A stretch of 64,000 bases of DNA, from NCBI RefSeq assembly GCF_014836675.1, contig NZ_JACSQK010000002.1, positions 434,001-498,000 of the forward strand. The letters run 5' to 3'. Numbering within the stretch: position 1 is the stretch's first letter; each line of letters opens with the position of its first letter. Source of the stretch: Comamonas avium (lineage in GTDB: Bacteria > Pseudomonadota > Gammaproteobacteria > Burkholderiales > Burkholderiaceae_C). This document shows positions 13,882 through 21,376 of the stretch, in pieces. The position numbers and the translations under genes are program-made. The notes under the pieces are model-generated. The model searched no databases. It had not been told where the DNA came from and worked only from the letters and a program-made list of their open reading frames with translations.

Positions 13882-16181
13882 GCGCTTCTTCAATAACGAC
13901 ATCTTCTGCATCGCGCAGGTCAACCCGCTGGGCTTTGGGCGTGGCGGGTGCGGTGATGTGTGCGATCGGACTGGTGCTGCTGTTTTTGCTGATGCAGGCC
14001 ACGAACAATCGTGAGCTGTATGAGCGCCACTATGCCTGGCTGTTTGGCTTGAATGTGCTGGTGGCAGTGGCGCTGTCTTTGGTGTTGCTGTGGATGGCAG
14101 TACGTCTGGCAGTGCGCTGGAAGCAGCGCAAATTTGGCAGCCGATTGTTGTTCAAGCTTGCAGCCATCTTCGGGTTGGTGGGTGTGATACCCGGTCTGTT
14201 GATTTATGTGGTGTCCTACCAGTTTGTATCGCGATCGATTGAAAGCTGGTTTGATGTCAAGGTCGAAGGGGCGTTGAGTGCCGGCGTCAATCTGGCCAGC
14301 GTCACGTTGGAAACCATCGCCAATGACATGGCCAACAGCACGCGCACGGCGAGTCAGCAATTGACTCAGGTACCAGATGCTGGGGCAGGTCTGGTTCTTG
14401 AGCGTATTCGCGAACAATTAGGTGCCACCGACGTGGTGCTGTGGAACGACGCTGGTGTGGCCGTGGCCAGCGCGGGAACTTCTTTGCTGGAGCTTTCGCC
14501 AGCCAGGCCCAGCAGCCAGCAGTTGCGCAGCTTGCGCTCGGGCTTGAAAGCCATGGCCAACATCGAAGGCTTGGACGAGGTTGCAGCCAGCAATACGCGT
14601 GAAAACATGGACAGCGTGCATGTCAAAGTTCTTGCTTTAGTGAGCAACTCCCGATTGGAGTTGCTGGCAGAGCGACGCTTTTTGCAGGCCTCTATCCCTT
14701 TGCCCAGAGCGCTGGTGACCAACGCCCTTGCGGTGCAAGACGCCAATCGAGAGTACCAGGAGCGCGCCTTGGCACGCCAAGGCCTGCAGCGAATGTACAT
14801 TGGTACGCTGACGCTGAGCCTGTTTCTGGCCGTGTTTGGTGCCGTATTGCTGGCAGTGCTGCTGGGCAATCAGCTGGCTCGCCCTTTGCTCGTGCTTGCA
14901 CAAGGCGTACGGGATGTGGCACGGGGTGACTTGACCCCAAAAATTGCGCTGCAGACCAAAGATGAACTGGGGGGGCTGACCCGGTCGTTTGCCTTGATGA
15001 CGCAGCAGTTGCTGGACGCGCGCACCGCAGTCGACAAAAGCATGATCGAAGTGAATGCTGCACGGACCAATTTGCAGACCATCTTGGACAACCTGACATC
15101 AGGCGTTCTTGTCTTGGACGATCGATGGCATGTACTGACCATTAACCCTGGCGCTACGCGCATTTTGCGCATGCCCATGGCGGTTTACATAGGTCGGAAA
15201 TTAGAGGATGTACCGGGCTTGAGCACATTGGCAGACATGGTGCGCGAGCAGTTCGATATCTTTTTAGGGGAGCGTGGGGCTGCCAGCGGGCGTGACCGCT
15301 GGCAGCAAGTGCTGGAGCTGTCGCTAGACCACGTGACCAGTGGGCAAGAGGGTGAGGCAGCGCAAGGAAAAACCACCTTGGTGGTACGCGGCGCGGAGCT
15401 GCCACAGTCACGGCGGCTGATTGTGTTTGACGATATTTCAGAAATTGTTTCTGCACAACGCTCAAAAGCGTGGGCAGAAGTTGCGCGCCGTGTGGCCCAC
15501 GAAATTAAAAATCCGCTGACCCCCATTCAGTTGTCTGCCGAGCGGCTGGCAATGAAACTGACGGACAAACTGGAGCCGCCCGAGCAGGCGCTGCTCAACC
15601 GTTCCGTCAAAACCATTGTGGATCAGGTCGCCGCCATGCTGCGTCTGGTCAACGAGTTTCGTGACTATGCACGGCTGCCAGCCGCCGAGTTGCAGCCCGT
15701 GGATTTGAATGCACTCGTATCTGACTTGATGCAGCTGTACGGCGAAGAAAACGCGCAGGTGCCGGTGCATGCTCAGCTGGATGGGCTGGCCCCATTGGTG
15801 GCGGGAGATGCACAGCAATTGCGCCAAGTCATTCATAACTTGGTGCAAAACGCGCAAGATGCGACACTTCAGCAGGCAGAAGCTTTGGGCATTGCGCCCG
15901 CGCCGGTAGAAATATCTACCCAATGGATTGAAAGCAGCAAACGTGTTCGACTGAGCATCTGCGACAGTGGAGCGGGTTTCCCTCCGCATATCTTGCAGCG
16001 TGCGTTTGAACCGTATGTGACAACCAAGGTGCGGGGCACGGGCTTAGGCCTGGCGGTAGTCAAAAAAATTGCGGATGAGCATGGCGCACGCATTGATTTG
16101 GCCAACCGTATGGATAACGGCATAGTGCAAGGTGCACAAGTGTCGCTATCATTTGTCCCTGTAAACACCGAGGCACCGTGA
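13878..16181 (+). CDS. ntrY: NtrY-like sensor histidine kinase
   Basis: 767 residues from the ATG that overlaps the previous stop. Two N-terminal membrane helices (ALGVAGAVMCAIGLVLLFLL and the LNVLVAVALSLVLLWMAV stretch), then a third around LAAIFGLVGVIPGLLIYVV and an extracytoplasmic region to about residue 310. A further helix and HAMP domain follow (ARPLLVLAQGVRDVARGDLT). A PAS region near 395-470 precedes the HisKA box with phosphoacceptor histidine in RVAHEIKNPLTPIQLSAERL near 541. The HATPase has N box NLVQNAQDA and G boxes DSGAGFPPH and GTGLGLAVVKKIADEHG. The NtrY family responds to nitrogen or redox state; the signal here is not evident. Its partner is the next gene. Confidence 0.9.
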   Translation: MSASSITTSSASRRSTRWALGVAGAVMCAIGLVLLFLLMQATNNRELYERHYAWLFGLNVLVAVALSLVLLWMAVRLAVRWKQRKFGSRLLFKLAAIFGLVGVIPGLLIYVVSYQFVSRSIESWFDVKVEGALSAGVNLASVTLETIANDMANSTRTASQQLTQVPDAGAGLVLERIREQLGATDVVLWNDAGVAVASAGTSLLELSPARPSSQQLRSLRSGLKAMANIEGLDEVAASNTRENMDSVHVKVLALVSNSRLELLAERRFLQASIPLPRALVTNALAVQDANREYQERALARQGLQRMYIGTLTLSLFLAVFGAVLLAVLLGNQLARPLLVLAQGVRDVARGDLTPKIALQTKDELGGLTRSFALMTQQLLDARTAVDKSMIEVNAARTNLQTILDNLTSGVLVLDDRWHVLTINPGATRILRMPMAVYIGRKLEDVPGLSTLADMVREQFDIFLGERGAASGRDRWQQVLELSLDHVTSGQEGEAAQGKTTLVVRGAELPQSRRLIVFDDISEIVSAQRSKAWAEVARRVAHEIKNPLTPIQLSAERLAMKLTDKLEPPEQALLNRSVKTIVDQVAAMLRLVNEFRDYARLPAAELQPVDLNALVSDLMQLYGEENAQVPVHAQLDGLAPLVAGDAQQLRQVIHNLVQNAQDATLQQAEALGIAPAPVEISTQWIESSKRVRLSICDSGAGFPPHILQRAFEPYVTTKVRGTGLGLAVVKKIADEHGARIDLANRMDNGIVQGAQVSLSFVPVNTEAP

Positions 16182-16226
16182 GGGGCGGTGAACCTAAAAC
16201 CTGTAGACATAGGCTTTTCGAAACTC

Positions 16227-16937
16227 ATGGCAAACATACTGGTGGTGGATGACGAACTGGGCATCCGAGATCTCTTATCTGAGATTTTGAATGATGAAGG
16301 GCACAGCGTGGAGCTGGCAGCCAATGCCACGCAAGCGCGCGTGGCCCGCAATGGCGGCATATTTGATTTGGTGTTGCTGGACATCTGGATGCCCGATACC
16401 GATGGCGTATCACTCCTGAAAGAGTGGGCGGCTTCGGGCCAATTGACGATGCCAGTGATCATGATGAGTGGCCACGCCACCATTGATACGGCTGTTGAAG
16501 CAACGCGGATTGGCGCGTTGTCATTTTTGGAAAAGCCCGTCACCATGCAAAAACTGCTCAAAGCGGTGGAGCATGGTTTGGCAAAAAATGCCAGCACCCC
16601 TGCGGCCAAACCTGCGGTCGCATCCATTGGCATGCCTTCCGCGGGAGCTGCGCATGTGAACGATACGGTGGGCAGCATCAATGATGTGGGTGTTCGTCCG
16701 CTGGCAAGCTTGCGCAATCAGGCAGACAGCATGCCGGACGCGCACCAGGACTTTGATCTTGATCGCCCCCTGCGTGAAGCACGTGACGGGTTTGAAAAGG
16801 CTTACTTTGAGTTCCATCTGGCCCGCGAGGGTGGCTCCATGACCCGCGTGGCTGAAAAAACTGGATTAGAGCGTACCCACCTGTATCGCAAGCTGCGCCA
16901 ATTGGGCGTGGACTTGGGGCGCAGCCGCCGTGGATAA
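16227..16937 (+). CDS. Response regulator, receiver plus Fis-type DNA-binding domain
   Basis: 237 residues. The receiver domain shows acidic pocket VVDDE (D8, D9), phosphoacceptor D52 in LVLLDIWMPDTDG, the conserved S/G in MMSGH and K103 in FLEKP. A linker of about 70 residues rich in alanine leads to a C-terminal Fis-type helix-turn-helix (GSMTRVAEKTGLERTHLYRK). Unlike canonical NtrX/NtrC, there is no AAA+ sigma-54-activating domain between them. It follows the NtrY-like kinase by 45 bases and is its probable partner. The ATG at 16227 fits the family start MANILVVDDE; an upstream in-frame GTG at 16188 is less likely. Confidence 0.9.
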   Translation: MANILVVDDELGIRDLLSEILNDEGHSVELAANATQARVARNGGIFDLVLLDIWMPDTDGVSLLKEWAASGQLTMPVIMMSGHATIDTAVEATRIGALSFLEKPVTMQKLLKAVEHGLAKNASTPAAKPAVASIGMPSAGAAHVNDTVGSINDVGVRPLASLRNQADSMPDAHQDFDLDRPLREARDGFEKAYFEFHLAREGGSMTRVAEKTGLERTHLYRKLRQLGVDLGRSRRG

Positions 16938-16966
16938 GAAATTTTGAAAAATTTTCGGAATTTTCT

Positions 16967-16993
16967 TTGAAGGCTTAAAAGTGTGCCTATAAT
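16967..16993 (+). promoter_or_regulatory. Promoter for tRNA-Phe
   Basis: A perfect -10 hexamer TATAAT at 16988-16993 is preceded by TTGAAG at 16967-16972 (15-base spacer), within AT-rich DNA. The tRNA begins 41 bases after the -10. Confidence 0.65.
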
Positions 16994-17034
16994 CATGGCT
17001 TCGGCACAACGACAGACTACTCTGAAGTTGCAAA

Positions 17035-17110
17035 GGCCCGGTAGCTCAGTTGGTAGAGCAGCGGATTGAAAATCCGCGTGTCGGCGGTTCGATCCCGTCC
17101 CAGGCCACCA
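17035..17110 (+). tRNA. tRNA-Phe (GAA)
   Basis: 76 bases including encoded CCA. It folds as acceptor GGCCCGG (17035-17041), D arm GCTCAGTTGGTAGAGC, anticodon stem-loop GCGGATTGAAAATCCGC with anticodon GAA at 17068-17070, and T arm GGCGG-TTCGATC-CCGTC. The 3' acceptor strand reads CCAGGCC, so C5 faces A68: one mismatch in the acceptor stem. All other stems pair (one G-U in the T stem). A good promoter lies upstream and a terminator downstream. Confidence 0.96.
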
Positions 17111-17115
17111 AATAC

Positions 17116-17177
17116 GATTCCACTGGAGTCCGGTGGAATCAAAAAGCCCTAAGTTTTCATAAGCTTAGGGCTTTTTT
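17116..17177 (+). terminator. tRNA-Phe terminator (two consecutive hairpins)
   Basis: A first stem, GATTCCAC (17116-17123) with GTGGAATC (17133-17140), is followed at once by AAAAAGCCCTAAG paired with CTTAGGGCTTTTT (17141-17177), ending in a T run. The second hairpin is a strong intrinsic terminator that would also work in the opposite direction. Confidence 0.88.
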
Positions 17178-17973
17178 GTTTCTATCGTAGGTCGCAAAAG
17201 TTCATAGGCTTCCACGCAATCGTGCAGTAACTTTTGCAGTAGCTCGTGCGAAACGGCTTCTAGGCCAAAAAAGTTACTGCATTTCCCTCTGTAGGCAAGG
17301 CAGGCGGTTACTGCACACCACCGTCTCAGGCCTGGCGAGTGGAGGGTGGGCGCCAAGGGCAATCTCTGCGCTCACTTCTGGTCAGCACGCCCAAGTTGGC
17401 CCCCAGCTCCTTCTTAACCCCCTGAGTGTTGGTCGGCACAGCCTGCACACCTGGCCAAAGCCACTTCTGGGCACACCAATCTTTATTTAAGCCTCTTAGG
17501 CGACGCACGCAGCAGGCAGAGAGTGCGGCTCGAATTACCCGCTCCAGGGTTCTTTGGGCAAGGGCCCGTGGCCTTGAGTCACCCAAGCCCTTCAGGTTCA
17601 TCGCCAAACACTGGGCAAGCGCGTCTCGAATGGTCTGCATCCACAAATTCATGCGTTTGCCACGCCGCTCTCTGCGACACGGCTAGCCCTTGGCATAACG
17701 TCAAGCCCACCAACAAGAAAGCATGGTCAGCCCCGTCGTTTGCAATGCGCTCGGCTAACGTTCTTCGGTCTTATGCTCTTTTTTCGGGAGATTCTGCGAG
17801 AAAACTCAAGAAAACAATAATAAGCTGTTGATGTATAAGTATTAATTTGATCCCGTTCAACCGTGGGAACAAGCGGCTTGGGAGAGGGATGGAAGCAAAA
17901 TATTCCTCAAACGACAGCTCATCGGCTTTAAGACTCAATCGCCGATGAATATGTGTCGCTTGAGGGGGTCTCA
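17178..17973. other. Non-coding, decayed stretch of an accessory island
   Basis: About 800 bases with no gene I can support. Several short open frames exist, none with family features or a ribosome binding site. The frame on the minus strand ending at 17165 (VSHELLQKLLHDCVEAYELL...) looks protein-like at its C-terminus but has no recognisable domain and runs into the tRNA terminator; it may be a remnant. The part from about 17690 to 17970 is clearly more AT-rich than the flanking core genes. Inverted copies of a short repeat occur at 17223-17281. Confidence 0.6.
17223..17281. repeat. Inverted repeat with tandem GCAGTA units
   Basis: TGCAGTAACTTTT (17223-17235) and AAAAGTTACTGCA (17269-17281) form a perfect 13-base inverted repeat. 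The left copy continues as GCAGTAACTTTTGCAGTA, two GCAGTA units 12 bases apart. The same compound site recurs with one mismatch at 19012-19033, and a shorter GGTTACTGCA lies near 17307. Such spaced units resemble binding sites for a recombinase or regulator; no protein is assigned. Confidence 0.75.
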
Positions 17974-18375
17974 CTAGCCAGTGACAGCCTGTGCCTCAAT
18001 CTCTATGAGCCAGTCTGAAACTGCAAGTCCAGACACTAGTACCCAAGAAGATGCGGGTAGTGCTTCTCCGAACGCATCAAGCAGTGCTCTTGAAATGTCA
18101 TTTTGAGACTGCTGATTGCTCGCGTCTGCTCTGATATATAGCCTGAGCATCGTCACATCGCTGAGACTGGCAGGCACTTGTGCCAACAACTTTTCAATGC
18201 TTTTTAAACATTGGGTAGCTTGCTCATACATGCCCGTACTATGCAAAGACTGGTCTGAGTTGGCTGCAACTTGCCCTGATAAGAAGATGTGATTTTTCCC
18301 TGTTGATACAACTGCTTGACTGAATCCGTACTGGGTGCTGTTGAATAAAAAATCTGGATTGATTCTTTTGTGCAT
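17974..18375 (-). CDS. RidA family protein
   Basis: 133 residues, the usual RidA/YjgF size. Features are NSTQYGFSQAVVSTGKNHIF, then FLSGQVAANSDQSLHSTG, QATQCLKSIEKLLAQV, the SLSDVTMLRLYIR strand, and a C-terminal VSGLAVSDWLIEIEAQAV. Canonical RidA trims reactive enamine/imine intermediates; the arginine needed for that (in R-x-x-V/A-E near the end) is not present, since the corresponding site reads SGLAVSDWLIEIEA. It may therefore belong to an Rid subgroup with another substrate. It is the only intact gene of the 17.2-19.1 kb island, has a weak ribosome binding site, and lies in AT-richer DNA, which suggests acquisition. Confidence 0.85.
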   Translation of the reverse strand: MHKRINPDFLFNSTQYGFSQAVVSTGKNHIFLSGQVAANSDQSLHSTGMYEQATQCLKSIEKLLAQVPASLSDVTMLRLYIRADASNQQSQNDISRALLDAFGEALPASSWVLVSGLAVSDWLIEIEAQAVTG

Positions 18376-18597
18376 GAATGTTTACACCAATGTGTAATGC
18401 CTTAGTTGAGACTGTTTTCCGTTCAGCTGCTCCATGAGTTAAGTCATGGTTGCCGGGGTTAACGCCTGTTGAATGGCCGTTGTCGCCTGTTTGCAGCTCG
18501 TTAATGGTATGCCACCCTGCAAATATGCGGGTATGCAGCAGCAGAAAATGGCCTCCTGAAGAAGCCCCTTTATCTCATCCACGAGAGCTGCAGGTGC
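18376..18597. other. Island spacer without recognisable gene
   Basis: Between the RidA gene and the recombinase fragment I see no supported gene. It should contain the RidA promoter on the minus strand, but no clear -35/-10 pair stands out. Confidence 0.5.
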
Positions 18598-18996
18598 TCA
18601 AGCATTCACCTGTGAGGGAGCAGTTACTTGGCGTTGGCTCTCTCCGCCTGGGTGATGGCCGCAATTTGTTGGTTCATGTGAGCTGCGTGGCAGTGATCGC
18701 ACCAAACTGGGCCGTGGCCTGCTTTTTGCGGGGTGATGAACCCACAGACTCAGCGCTGGGTGCTTGCAGTGGCGCGCTGCCCACGTACACCGTGCGTGAC
18801 ACGGAATCACCAAAAGAGAGGTTGGTTTCTGGGGCGTACCCAGCGAGAGGGTTTTGTGCCCACCATGGATGGCGCAGTAGAGTCGCCAGTCGTGGGCGCC
18901 GCCTTTGACGGAAAGCAGCAACCAAAGATTCTGGCTGCCTGTTGAGCGCTTGCGCGGGTCGCCGGGCTTGACTCCGCCAATGGCGTTGTCAGGCAG
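18598..18996 (-). pseudogene. Degenerate tyrosine recombinase (integrase) N-terminal fragment
   Basis: Read on the minus strand from 18996, the frame gives LPDNAIGGVKPGDPRKRS, then QNLWLLLSVKGGAHDWRLYC and GGHKTLSLGT. This is the pattern of the N-terminal arm-binding domain (DUF4102) of phage and island integrases: a TDxAIRxxKPGDKPxK-like opening, then GLxLxVKxxGxKxWRxxYxxxGKxxTLxLG. After TLSLGT the similarity shifts frame (the neighbouring frame reads YAPETNLSFGD) and fades, and no catalytic R-H-R-Y domain follows. The gene is therefore broken. No good start codon is seen. It marks the region as a former integrative element next to tRNA-Phe. Confidence 0.65.
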
Positions 18997-19011
18997 GGGG
19001 TAAATTGGAAA

Positions 19012-19033
19012 TGCAGTAACTTTCGCAGTAGCT
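19012..19033 (+). repeat. Second copy of the GCAGTA compound repeat
   Basis: The 22 bases here match the compound site at 17223-17244 with one mismatch (a T to C change in the centre). Extended to GGAAATGCAGTAACTTT (19007-19023), it also matches the inverted copy at 17270-17286 exactly. It sits just before the coding frame of the integrase fragment, where arm-type or regulatory sites are expected. Confidence 0.75.
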
Positions 19034-19085
19034 ACTCCAGCTCAGAGTCCCTTGTTCAGTATTCATGCGGTCTGGCAGGAATGAT

Positions 19086-19106
19086 CCGATCTCGCCCGAG
19101 CCACCA
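19086..19106 (+). other. tRNA-like 3' end (possible attachment-site or tRNA remnant)
   Basis: CCGATCTCGCCCGAGCCACCA is written here as GATCTCGCCCGAGCCACCA ending at 19106, closely resembling the 3' end of a tRNA (T loop, acceptor strand CCGAGCC, discriminator A, CCA). The upstream part does not fold into a tRNA. It aligns loosely with the tRNA-Phe 3' end GATCCCGTCCCAGGCCACCA. An intrinsic terminator follows at the same kind of distance as after tRNA-Phe. The most likely reading is a decayed tRNA or an old att duplication. Confidence 0.5.
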
Positions 19107-19112
19107 GAATCT

Positions 19113-19145
19113 AAGCCCCAGATCAACAATGATCAGGGGCTTTTC
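19113..19145 (+). terminator. Intrinsic terminator after the tRNA-like remnant
   Basis: AAGCCCC (19113-19119) pairs with GGGGCTT (19136-19142). An inner GATCA/TGATC stem continues the helix after one mismatch, and TTTT follows at 19141-19144. No intact gene ends here, so it probably belonged to the tRNA-like sequence just upstream. Confidence 0.75.
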
Positions 19146-19205
19146 AGCTTGTGATTTTGATATCTGCTGCCCGTAAAGCTTGCGTAAAGCATCGTGAGGA
19201 CTTTG

Positions 19206-19262
19206 TTGGATGGCTAGGCAAGCGGGATGTATAACTTTAGAATAAGAATAATTATCATTTAT
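19206..19262 (+). promoter_or_regulatory. Promoter with Fur box for the iron-uptake module
   Basis: A TTGGAT (19206-19211) to TATAAC (19230-19235) pair with an 18-base spacer is followed by AATAAGAATAATTATCATTT at 19241-19260. That stretch resembles the 19-base Fur consensus built from GATAAT units. Repression by iron-loaded Fur over the transcription start is inferred. The first gene begins about 100 bases downstream. Confidence 0.65.
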
Positions 19263-19364
19263 AACATTCTGGGAGCTCGCAGGTATGCGAAACAATCGGA
19301 ACTCCAGCACGCCTTGCGCAGGTGATCGCTGGTTTTTTTGTGTCTGCGCATCGTTGGAGGCGCG

Positions 19365-19691
19365 ATGAGCAAGCAGGCTGCAATGTCGCACAACGCTTCG
19401 CTCGTGCGCTATCGCTTGGCGGTGGCTTCTCGCGTGCTGGCGGCTTTTGGTGGGGGCTACGGTTTGAGTGCAGTATTTGCTGCCGCCTGTGGACTAGTGT
19501 GCGTGCGCTGGCTGGGTGTGACAAGGGCCGATGCGGTGACGCTGTCGACCATGCTGTCATTCGTGGTCTTTACCGTGGCGGTGCTGTGGGCTTTTGCCTG
19601 TAGCAGTAGTCGAAAGGCATGGCTGGGCATTGTGGTGCCCGCAGCAGTTCTGGGTGTGTGCACCTGGGCTTTGTACGGAGGCCAAGCATGA
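19365..19691 (+). CDS. DUF3649 membrane protein (iron-uptake module)
   Basis: 108 residues from the ATG at 19365, preceded by GGAGG five bases upstream. It has three hydrophobic segments: VLAAFGGGYGLSAVFAAACG, TLSTMLSFVVFTVAVLWAF and LGIVVPAAVLGVCTWALYGG. The pattern RxxVASRVLAAxxGGYGLS is typical of DUF3649. These small membrane proteins regularly sit beside PepSY reductase-like proteins and TonB-dependent siderophore receptors. The biochemical role is unknown. The stop overlaps the next start by ATGA. Control by Fur is inferred from the box upstream. Confidence 0.85.
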   Translation: MSKQAAMSHNASLVRYRLAVASRVLAAFGGGYGLSAVFAAACGLVCVRWLGVTRADAVTLSTMLSFVVFTVAVLWAFACSSSRKAWLGIVVPAAVLGVCTWALYGGQA

Positions 19692-21376
19692 GAGTGGATG
19701 GAAAACCTGAAGGCTTGCGCCAGTCCATGTCTTGGCTGCATACATGGAGCGGTCTGCTGCTGGGGTGGCTGCTTTACGCCGTGTTCTTTACGGGGACGTT
19801 GAGCTATTTTGTCGATGAGATCAATGACTGGATGCGGCCAGAGCTGCATGTGTCTGTGGCACAGGCCGACACCGCCGAGAAAGCCATGGCTGGCATGCAA
19901 AAGCTTGCCCCAGACGCCAGCAGCTGGAGCATCAACCTGCCTGATGAACGCCATACGGCCGTTGAGGTGTCGTGGCGTCCCAAAGGGGCTGCACAGGGGC
20001 GCGAAGGAACGAAGCGTGCGCAACTGGATGCATCAACGGGGGATGTAATTGCGGTGCGTGAGACACGTGGGGGCAGCTTTCTGTATCGCTTCCACTTTGA
20101 GCTGTATGCCATGCCGCGCGTCTGGGGGCGGTGGATAGTGGGCATTGCCACGTTTGTGATGCTGGTGGCCATCATCAGCGGTGTGATCACACACAAGAAG
20201 ATTTTTACGGATTTCTTCACTTTCCGTCCGCGCAAGGGACAGCGGTCGTGGCTGGATGCGCACAACGCCACAGCAGTGCTGGCCTTGCCGTTTCACATTG
20301 TCATTACCTTTAGTGGCTTGTTGCTGCTCATGACCATGCTGATGCCCTGGGGGGCCTACGCGGTTTATGACGGTGAGCCACAGCGCTTTAATGCAGAGCG
20401 CAGAGGCATGCAGGCGGCCCCGGCACAACAAGGCGGGCCGCAGCAAGCTGCGCGTGAAGGCCGGGGTGAGGGCCGTGAGCGCAAAGCGGCTGAGCCTCAG
20501 GCCATGGCTCCGATTGGCCCCATGCTGCAGTTGGCGCAGGCGCATTGGCAAGGTGGGGCGGTGGGCAGTATCTCCGTACAAAACCCCAACACACAGCGTG
20601 CGAGCGTTGAATTGCGCGCAGAAAGGGCCGATAGCCTGCTGCTGGGCCGTGCAGGCAGCCAGAAGGTGGTGCTGGACGGGGTGACGGGTACGCTGAAAGA
20701 GACACCAGAGGCGCGGCAGCCCTCCGCTGCGATGGCGGTGATGAACAGCATGGTCAGCCTGCACCTGGGGCGTTTTGCGGGGCCTGCGGTGCGCTGGCTG
20801 CTGTTTCTGTCGGGGCTGGTGGGCACTTGCATGGCGGCCACAGGGCTGGTGCTGTGGGTGGTGAAGCGCCAGCCTGATCGACGCAAGCTGGGCTACACGC
20901 CCAAGGGGCACAGGCTGGTGGAGGTGCTGAACGTGGCGGCCATTGCGGGGCTGTCTGTCGCGGTGGCAGGGTACTTCTGGCTGAATCGCTTGCTTCCTGT
21001 GGGGCTTGAGGCGCGCAGCAACGCAGAGATCAATGGCTTTTTTGCGATCTGGCTGGCTTGCCTGGTGCACGCCGCGTTGCGTCCACATGCCAAGGCATGG
21101 CTGGAGCAAATGGCGGTGGCGGCGCTGGCGTTTGCCTTGCTGCCGTTGCTCAATGTATGGACAGGTGGCGCAGGGCTGTGGCTGACCTTGGCACACAGTC
21201 AGTGGAGCGTGGCTGGATTTGATTTGATGATGCTGGCACTCGGGCTGGTGCATGCCGCTGTGGTGATCAAGCTGTGGCAGCGCAGAAAAAAATCGGATGC
21301 CGTAGCGGTGTCCGCTGTGCGCCAGGGTGTGGCATCGCAAAAAACCGTGCTGCAGGCACCGGAGAGTCAAGCATGA
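19688..21376 (+). CDS. PepSY domain-containing membrane protein (PiuB-like)
   Basis: 562 residues. N-terminal helix (SWLHTWSGLLLGWLLYAVFF) with the histidine of a W-L-H-x-W-x-G-L motif is followed by a periplasmic PepSY region to about residue 140. A second helix pair follows around GRWIVGIATFVMLVAIISGV, with HxK after it, then FHIVITFSGLLLLMTML. A long Ala/Gln/Arg-rich insert lies near 240-280. The C-terminal helices carry MVSLHLGRFAG. Conserved membrane histidines suggest haem binding, as in related ferric-siderophore reductases. Family members release iron from imported siderophores at the inner membrane. It is flanked by DUF3649 and DUF3325 with ATGA overlaps at both ends. Confidence 0.88.
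   Translation: MRVDGKPEGLRQSMSWLHTWSGLLLGWLLYAVFFTGTLSYFVDEINDWMRPELHVSVAQADTAEKAMAGMQKLAPDASSWSINLPDERHTAVEVSWRPKGAAQGREGTKRAQLDASTGDVIAVRETRGGSFLYRFHFELYAMPRVWGRWIVGIATFVMLVAIISGVITHKKIFTDFFTFRPRKGQRSWLDAHNATAVLALPFHIVITFSGLLLLMTMLMPWGAYAVYDGEPQRFNAERRGMQAAPAQQGGPQQAAREGRGEGRERKAAEPQAMAPIGPMLQLAQAHWQGGAVGSISVQNPNTQRASVELRAERADSLLLGRAGSQKVVLDGVTGTLKETPEARQPSAAMAVMNSMVSLHLGRFAGPAVRWLLFLSGLVGTCMAATGLVLWVVKRQPDRRKLGYTPKGHRLVEVLNVAAIAGLSVAVAGYFWLNRLLPVGLEARSNAEINGFFAIWLACLVHAALRPHAKAWLEQMAVAALAFALLPLLNVWTGGAGLWLTLAHSQWSVAGFDLMMLALGLVHAAVVIKLWQRRKKSDAVAVSAVRQGVASQKTVLQAPESQA

Noticed and set aside
17326-17652. Minus-strand 108-codon frame in the island
   Set aside because: Arg/Cys-rich composition and no recognisable domain; nothing supports a protein.
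17690-17775. Integron attC-like site next to the RidA gene (GCATAACGTCAAGCCC and GGCTAACG)
   Set aside because: The core sites are not complementary to each other, so no attC fold forms, and no integron integrase is near.
18450-18908. Plus-strand 152-codon frame in the island
   Set aside because: It is antisense to the integrase fragment, has no domain, and its composition is that of a reverse frame.
19031-19106. Complete second tRNA gene
   Set aside because: A GCTCAG and a CAT triplet fall at suitable distances, but neither the D nor the anticodon stem pairs. Only the 3' end is tRNA-like.
19056-19391. 111-codon minus-strand frame before the iron module
   Set aside because: Its C-terminal part is the reverse of the tRNA-like 3' end and terminator, and the frame crosses the Fur-box promoter.
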